Below are positions 7,174 to 9,787 of a DNA stretch of 9,787 nt, piece by piece. Location: contig JAQTVS010000081.1 of assembly GCA_028706735.1 (NCBI GenBank), positions 1 through 9,787 on the forward strand. The letters are read 5' to 3'. The translations under genes were made by a program, and so were the position numbers. Numbering within the stretch: position 1 is the stretch's first letter; each line of letters begins with the position of its first letter. Source of the DNA: Thiomonas sp. (lineage in GTDB: Bacteria; Pseudomonadota; Gammaproteobacteria; Burkholderiales; Burkholderiaceae_C). The notes beneath the pieces were generated by a model, which was given only the letters and a program-made list of their open reading frames with translations, did not search any database and was not told the origin of the DNA.

Positions 7174-7187
7174 TGTGATGGATCACA
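7174..7187. repeat. Palindrome TGTGAT-GG-ATCACA
   Basis: Perfect 6-bp arms around GG, flanked further out by ATGCAC (7152-7157) and GTGCAT (7190-7195), which also pair. The half-sites resemble CRP/FNR half-sites but are two bases too close together for a normal site. It may be an operator for another regulator or a small hairpin in the pabBC transcript end. Confidence 0.4.
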
Positions 7188-7211
7188 CTGTGCATGGGCC
7201 AGCAGTGCTTA

Positions 7212-7255
7212 GAGGGTGTGAATGAATCCGGCGTGGCGGATTTGTTCACACCCTC
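7212..7255. repeat. 44-base near-perfect hairpin
   Basis: GAGGGTGTGAA (7212-7222) pairs with TTCACACCCTC (7245-7255). After a symmetrical TG/TG mismatch, AATCCG (7225-7230) pairs with CGGATT (7237-7242) around the loop GCGTGG. That is 17 base pairs in a 44-base span. No T-run follows on either strand, so it is not a textbook intrinsic terminator, but being about 150 bases after the pabBC stop it could still mark the transcript end or protect it. It could also be a small mobile repeat. Confidence 0.75.
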
Positions 7256-7297
7256 ATGAGAAAACGCCGGGCCGCCCCCAGTTTTCTTGTCCACCTC

Positions 7298-7381
7298 GCG
7301 GCTTGCAAGCCGCTCGGATTCGGCTCCGTCCAAGCTGCCGCAGGGCAGCTTGGAGCTGCGGGCCTTATCCCCCTCGGGGGG
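7298..7381. repeat. REP-like cluster of three palindromes
   Basis: Three palindromes in a row: GCGGCTTGCAAGCCGC (7298-7313, perfect); TCCAAGCTGCC-GCAG-GGCAGCTTGGA (7329-7354, perfect 11-bp stem); and CCCCC-TC-GGGGG (7369-7380). From general familiarity, this resembles a repeat family often seen between genes in Comamonadaceae and related Burkholderiales; I could not verify copies elsewhere. Confidence 0.65.
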
Positions 7382-7548
7382 CCTGGCGCGAACGCTGCAG
7401 GTCTGGGGCGTTCCCAGGGAAATCTCGGTTGCGCCGGAAGAACGTGTGATGCCATGCTGCACTGCAGATTTCGCTGGACAGAGCGGAATGCCTAGCATGG
7501 AGTGCGGCAATGACGCAATGGTTTGTTGCAAAAAAAAGACTTATCGTC

Positions 7549-7564
7549 CGTGATATTTATCACA
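7549..7564. promoter_or_regulatory. CRP/FNR-family binding site upstream of the Sel1-repeat gene
   Basis: CGTGATATTTATCACA is symmetrical over its central 14 bases. It matches the CRP consensus TGTGA-N6-TCACA at 9 of 10 positions and the FNR consensus TTGAT-N4-ATCAA at 8 of 10. Its centre (7556.5) lies about 41 bases before the start point predicted from the -10 box at 7585-7590, the classic position for an activator that touches RNA polymerase directly. Which family member binds (CRP/Vfr-like, FNR/Anr-like or Dnr-like) cannot be decided from this site. Confidence 0.6.
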
Positions 7565-7584
7565 TATTTGACTTTTTTTGGCGA

Positions 7585-7590
7585 TACAGT
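7585..7590 (+). promoter_or_regulatory. Candidate -10 box of the Sel1-repeat gene promoter
   Basis: TACAGT keeps the T, A, A and T of TATAAT at positions 1, 2, 4 and 6. It lies in a short AT-rich stretch and predicts a start near 7597, giving a leader of about 80 bases. The only good -35-like hexamer (TTGACT, 7568-7573) is too close, which fits an activator-dependent promoter using the site at 7549-7564. Confidence 0.4.
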
Positions 7591-7667
7591 CCTGACCTCT
7601 AGCTGACAGCCAAGAAGGGTCGTCGGTGGTTTTTCTTCAAGCCGGTGCTTTTGTCGCCGCAATAGCC

Positions 7668-7673
7668 AGGAGG
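7668..7673 (+). promoter_or_regulatory. Perfect Shine-Dalgarno before tandem ATG codons
   Basis: AGGAGG lies four bases before the ATG at 7678 and seven before the second ATG at 7681. The spacing favours the second codon slightly. Either start adds or removes only one Met. Confidence 0.8.
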
Positions 7674-7677
7674 AAGA

Positions 7678-8484
7678 ATGATGACAGGATCACTCGCACG
7701 TCCGTATGCAAAGGTTCCAGCGCTGCAACACACCGGGCAACTCGTTGACCAGGTGCTGCGCCGACCACATCCTCCCGTCAACAATGATGCAGGCCATGAT
7801 GAAAGTGCGCTGCCTGAGTTGCTGTCGAAGGGCTTGCAATGCAAATCAAGCAAGGCTTATGAGTTGGCCGCCTCTTGGTTTCTCCCGGCTGCACAAGCAG
7901 GTGACATGCGGGCGCAGTACCACTTGGCCGGCCTCTACAAGAACGGACAGGGGGTCTCGCAAGACATTGCTCAAGCGGCCTACTGGTACGGAAAGTCGGC
8001 GGCGCAGGGGTATGCGCGGGCGCAATGCAATATGGGCATCCTGCTCAAGCAGGGCCGGGGCGTTTCAAAGGATATCGTGCAGGCGGCCATGCAGTTTCGT
8101 CAATCGGCGGAACAAGGACATGGAAAGGCGCAGTATCACCTGGGTGATTTGTATCGGGAGGGGCTGGGTGTGCCGCAGGATTTCGGTTTGGCCGCGGCCT
8201 GGTTTCGACTGGCTGCAGACCAGGGGCACGTTCCCGCGCAGTATCGGCTTGGAGAACTGTATCGGGAGGGCTTAGGCGTACCGCAAGACTATGTGCAGGC
8301 GGCGATCTGGCTGCGCCAGGCGGCCGGACAAGGCTGCAATCTGGCGCAACACAGTCTGGGAAATCTGTACAAGCACGGCTTGGGCGTGCCGCAGGACCTC
8401 GTACAGGCCACGGTCTGGTTTCGCAAGGCGGTGGATCATGGCTATGTCGAATCCTGTGATGAACCCCGGCATCTGGAGGGCTGA
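7678..8484 (+). CDS. Sel1-repeat protein
   Basis: A 268-residue protein with five full Sel1-like repeats of exactly 36 residues, starting at residues 78, 114, 150, 186 and 222, plus a half repeat before them (about 60-77). The consensus is visible as AQYHLGxLYREGLGVPQDxxQAAxWFRxAAxQG. Repeats 3 and 4 are close even at DNA level, suggesting recent duplication. Sel1 repeats fold into alpha-alpha superhelices that act as protein-binding scaffolds, often in signalling. The first 57 residues are low in known features, with no signal peptide or membrane segment, so a cytoplasmic location is likely. It is first in a plus-strand group with the phasin and GGDEF genes and has a strong Shine-Dalgarno and a CRP/FNR-type site upstream. 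The binding partner is unknown. Confidence 0.92.
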   Translation: MMTGSLARPYAKVPALQHTGQLVDQVLRRPHPPVNNDAGHDESALPELLSKGLQCKSSKAYELAASWFLPAAQAGDMRAQYHLAGLYKNGQGVSQDIAQAAYWYGKSAAQGYARAQCNMGILLKQGRGVSKDIVQAAMQFRQSAEQGHGKAQYHLGDLYREGLGVPQDFGLAAAWFRLAADQGHVPAQYRLGELYREGLGVPQDYVQAAIWLRQAAGQGCNLAQHSLGNLYKHGLGVPQDLVQATVWFRKAVDHGYVESCDEPRHLEG

Positions 8485-8577
8485 CCACACGCGAAAACCG
8501 CATCCCGCTCTGCAAGCCGCAACCCGCTGACCATTCCGTCGTCACACCACATTGATCACACCCTGGAGAAGACCATC

Positions 8578-9150
8578 ATGACCACCGACCAATTGCTGAC
8601 CGCTGCCACCAACGTCACCAAGAGCAGCGCTGAAACGCTGTCCGCCCTGTCCATGGCGCGACTCGAGGCGGTGCAAAAACTGGCGGAACTCAATCTGCAG
8701 ACCATGCGCACAGCCCTGGAGCAAGCGGCCCAGGCCAGCAGGGACATGCTGTCGAGCAACAATCCGCAGGACTGGTTCGCGCTGCCGTTGCAGGCATTTC
8801 AGGCTAGCCCCCAGAAGTTGAACGACTACTTCGGCCAGACCGCAAAGATCGCGGCGGACACGCAGCAAGATCTGGTTCACGCCATGCAGCGCCAGGCCGA
8901 CAAGGCGCAGCAGCAGTTCAAGCCCATGCTGGAACTGAATACGCCGAGCCTGCCTGGCAATGGGGCGCAGGCCTTGACCGGGTTGTTCGATCACATGCTG
9001 TCGAACGCAGGCCAGTTCTACGGCACGCTGCAGCAACTGTCCAAGACCGCCGCCGAAACAACGCAGAACAATCTGCGCAGCCTCGATGGGGCCGCGGCGC
9101 AGGCGGCCACCAGCAGGCCGGGGGGCTCGCGGCGCTCTGCTGCGGCATGA
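8578..9150 (+). CDS. phaP: Phasin family protein (polyhydroxyalkanoate granule-associated)
   Basis: A 190-residue, mostly helical, Ala/Gln-rich protein without Cys, signal peptide or membrane segment, the size and composition of a PhaP-type phasin. The N-terminal part (about 1-110) fits the Phasin_2 family, with amphipathic helices such as ARLEAVQKLAELNLQTMRTA (27-46) and FALPLQAFQASPQKLNDYFG (67-86). The C-terminal tail is rich in Ala, Ser and Arg. Phasins coat polyhydroxyalkanoate granules and control their size and number. TGGAGA (8564-8569) is eight bases before the ATG. It follows the Sel1-repeat gene by 93 bases. No PHA synthase, thiolase or reductase is in the window, so the role in PHA storage is from the family. 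The gene symbol is the general family name; strains often carry several copies. Confidence 0.88.
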   Translation: MTTDQLLTAATNVTKSSAETLSALSMARLEAVQKLAELNLQTMRTALEQAAQASRDMLSSNNPQDWFALPLQAFQASPQKLNDYFGQTAKIAADTQQDLVHAMQRQADKAQQQFKPMLELNTPSLPGNGAQALTGLFDHMLSNAGQFYGTLQQLSKTAAETTQNNLRSLDGAAAQAATSRPGGSRRSAAA

Positions 9151-9216
9151 ACCGCCTCGCGTCTCAAGCCGTGTCCGATTGCACCGTGTCCACTCTCGCC
9201 ATCGCCGGAGATTCGC

Positions 9217-9787
9217 ATGACAGCCGCAACCCAAACTCCAAGGTCGGCGCCACCAGCACACTGGGTCCAAGAGCAGTTGGAGCGCTTGTGGCCGAAGCGC
9301 GGAGGGGTTGACCTCAAGTCATTTCATCGCCTGATGGAAGCCCTTCCGGGGCCGATGCTGGTGGTGCGCGAGAAGGACGACGTGTTGATCTACGCCAACG
9401 CCGAGGCGGAAGTGCTGTTTCAGGCGCGGCGCGGGGATTATGTGGGCCAATCGCTGCCGCGCTTTTGGGGCCATGCGGCGTTGCGGGATCGCGTGCTCGC
9501 CGATGTCCGGCGCGCGGGGAGCGTGCATGACCGCGAGGCGCGTTTGCGGTGCAAGGATGGCCGGGTGCTGTGGGTAATGTTATCGGTGGCGCGCACGATG
9601 CATGACGGCCAAGAGGTCTTGATCTACACCTTCAAGGACATCTCCGCGATCAAGACGCGCGAAGCGACGCTGCGGAATCAGGCCAGCACCGACGCCCTGA
9701 CGGGCTTGCCCAACCGGCGGCATTTCCTTGACTGCGCGCAGCGCACGCTGGAGCGCGCCCGGCAACTCGGCGACGGATTCACGCTGC
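9217..9787 (+). CDS. PAS-GGDEF diguanylate cyclase, N-terminal part (runs off the window)
   Basis: The frame is open to the last base, giving 190 residues. A short N-terminus without membrane segments is followed by a PAS domain (about 37-144): MEALPGPMLVV, IYANAEAEVLF, a charged middle, then RCKDGRVLWVMLSVA and VLIYTFKDISAIK. The linker leads into NQASTDALTGLPNRRHFLD (154-172), the standard opening of a GGDEF domain that makes cyclic di-GMP from GTP. The active-site GGDEF motif lies outside the window, so activity cannot be judged and an EAL domain may follow. The start has CGGAG six bases upstream and is 66 bases after the phasin stop. It is likely a soluble sensor; the PAS ligand is unknown. 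Confidence 0.93.
   Translation, partial: MTAATQTPRSAPPAHWVQEQLERLWPKRGGVDLKSFHRLMEALPGPMLVVREKDDVLIYANAEAEVLFQARRGDYVGQSLPRFWGHAALRDRVLADVRRAGSVHDREARLRCKDGRVLWVMLSVARTMHDGQEVLIYTFKDISAIKTREATLRNQASTDALTGLPNRRHFLDCAQRTLERARQLGDGFTL

Larger units (their letters stand above)
7062..7677. other. 616-base non-coding region with repeats and a promoter
   Basis: No open frame here looks like a gene; those present on either strand run through palindromic repeats and lack family features. In order it holds a 14-base palindrome (7174-7187), a 44-base imperfect palindrome (7212-7255), a cluster of GC-rich hairpins (7298-7381), about 120 bases without recognised structure, and then a markedly AT-rich promoter segment (about 7520-7600) leading into the Sel1-repeat gene. 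No classical GC-stem plus T-run terminator was found after pabBC. Confidence 0.7.

Noticed and set aside
7148..7531. A 127-codon minus-strand frame in the 616-base gap.
   Set aside because: Most of it is translated from the palindromic repeats at 7212-7381; there is no good ribosome site or family feature. It looks like a typical spurious repeat-derived ORF.
7568..7573. TTGACT as a -35 box for the Sel1-repeat gene.
   Set aside because: Only 11 bases separate it from the candidate -10 at 7585, and no -10-like hexamer lies at 16-18 bases.
8542..8562. Direct repeat TCACACC (8542-8548 and 8556-8562) upstream of the phasin.
   Set aside because: Short, and it does not match the PhaR or other operators I know; it could easily occur by chance.
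9147..9311. A 54-codon plus-strand ORF whose ATG overlaps the phasin stop (ATGA).
   Set aside because: The overlap suggests coupling, but the peptide overlaps the PAS-GGDEF gene for much of its length, has no features, and the GGDEF start has a better ribosome site.

Overview
The window reads as GC-rich chromosomal DNA of a betaproteobacterium, probably order Burkholderiales. This rests on overall base composition, a phasin, a fused PabB-PabC gene, a Tat-exported ABC binding protein, and two clusters of GC-rich hairpin repeats of the kind common in that group. The genus cannot be fixed from sequence reading alone. There are no RNA genes, no CRISPR array and no transposase gene.

Left part, read on the minus strand: a TonB-dependent outer-membrane receptor of the OprC/NosA copper family (2879-4981) is followed, after a 392-base gap, by a branched-chain-amino-acid-type ABC transport operon: binding protein (1182-2486), first permease (147-1127) and the beginning of the second permease (1-150, running off the window). 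The second permease starts inside the stop codon of the first, but its reading frame appears to break after about 35 codons. The gap holds a 263-base element bounded by 21/23-matching inverted repeats and filled with hairpins.

Middle: a 154-base divergent region with a strong hairpin separates the copper receptor from a plus-strand gene (5136-7061) for a bifunctional aminodeoxychorismate synthase component I / aminodeoxychorismate lyase. This protein covers two steps of p-aminobenzoate synthesis for folate. A 616-base non-coding stretch follows. It contains several inverted repeats, a second REP-like cluster and, at its downstream end, an AT-rich promoter with a near-consensus CRP/FNR-family site.

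Right part, plus strand: a Sel1-repeat protein (7678-8484), a phasin (8578-9150) and the start of a PAS-GGDEF diguanylate cyclase (9217 to the window edge). All three have Shine-Dalgarno sequences and short gaps (93 and 66 bases), so they may share the upstream promoter. The grouping suggests, but does not prove, a link between second-messenger or energy signalling and polyhydroxyalkanoate granules.

I see no wholly new multi-gene system. The items most worth following up are the copper-site signature in the receptor, the inverted-repeat-bounded element, the apparent frame break in the second permease, and the CRP/FNR-type promoter in front of the Sel1-phasin-GGDEF group.
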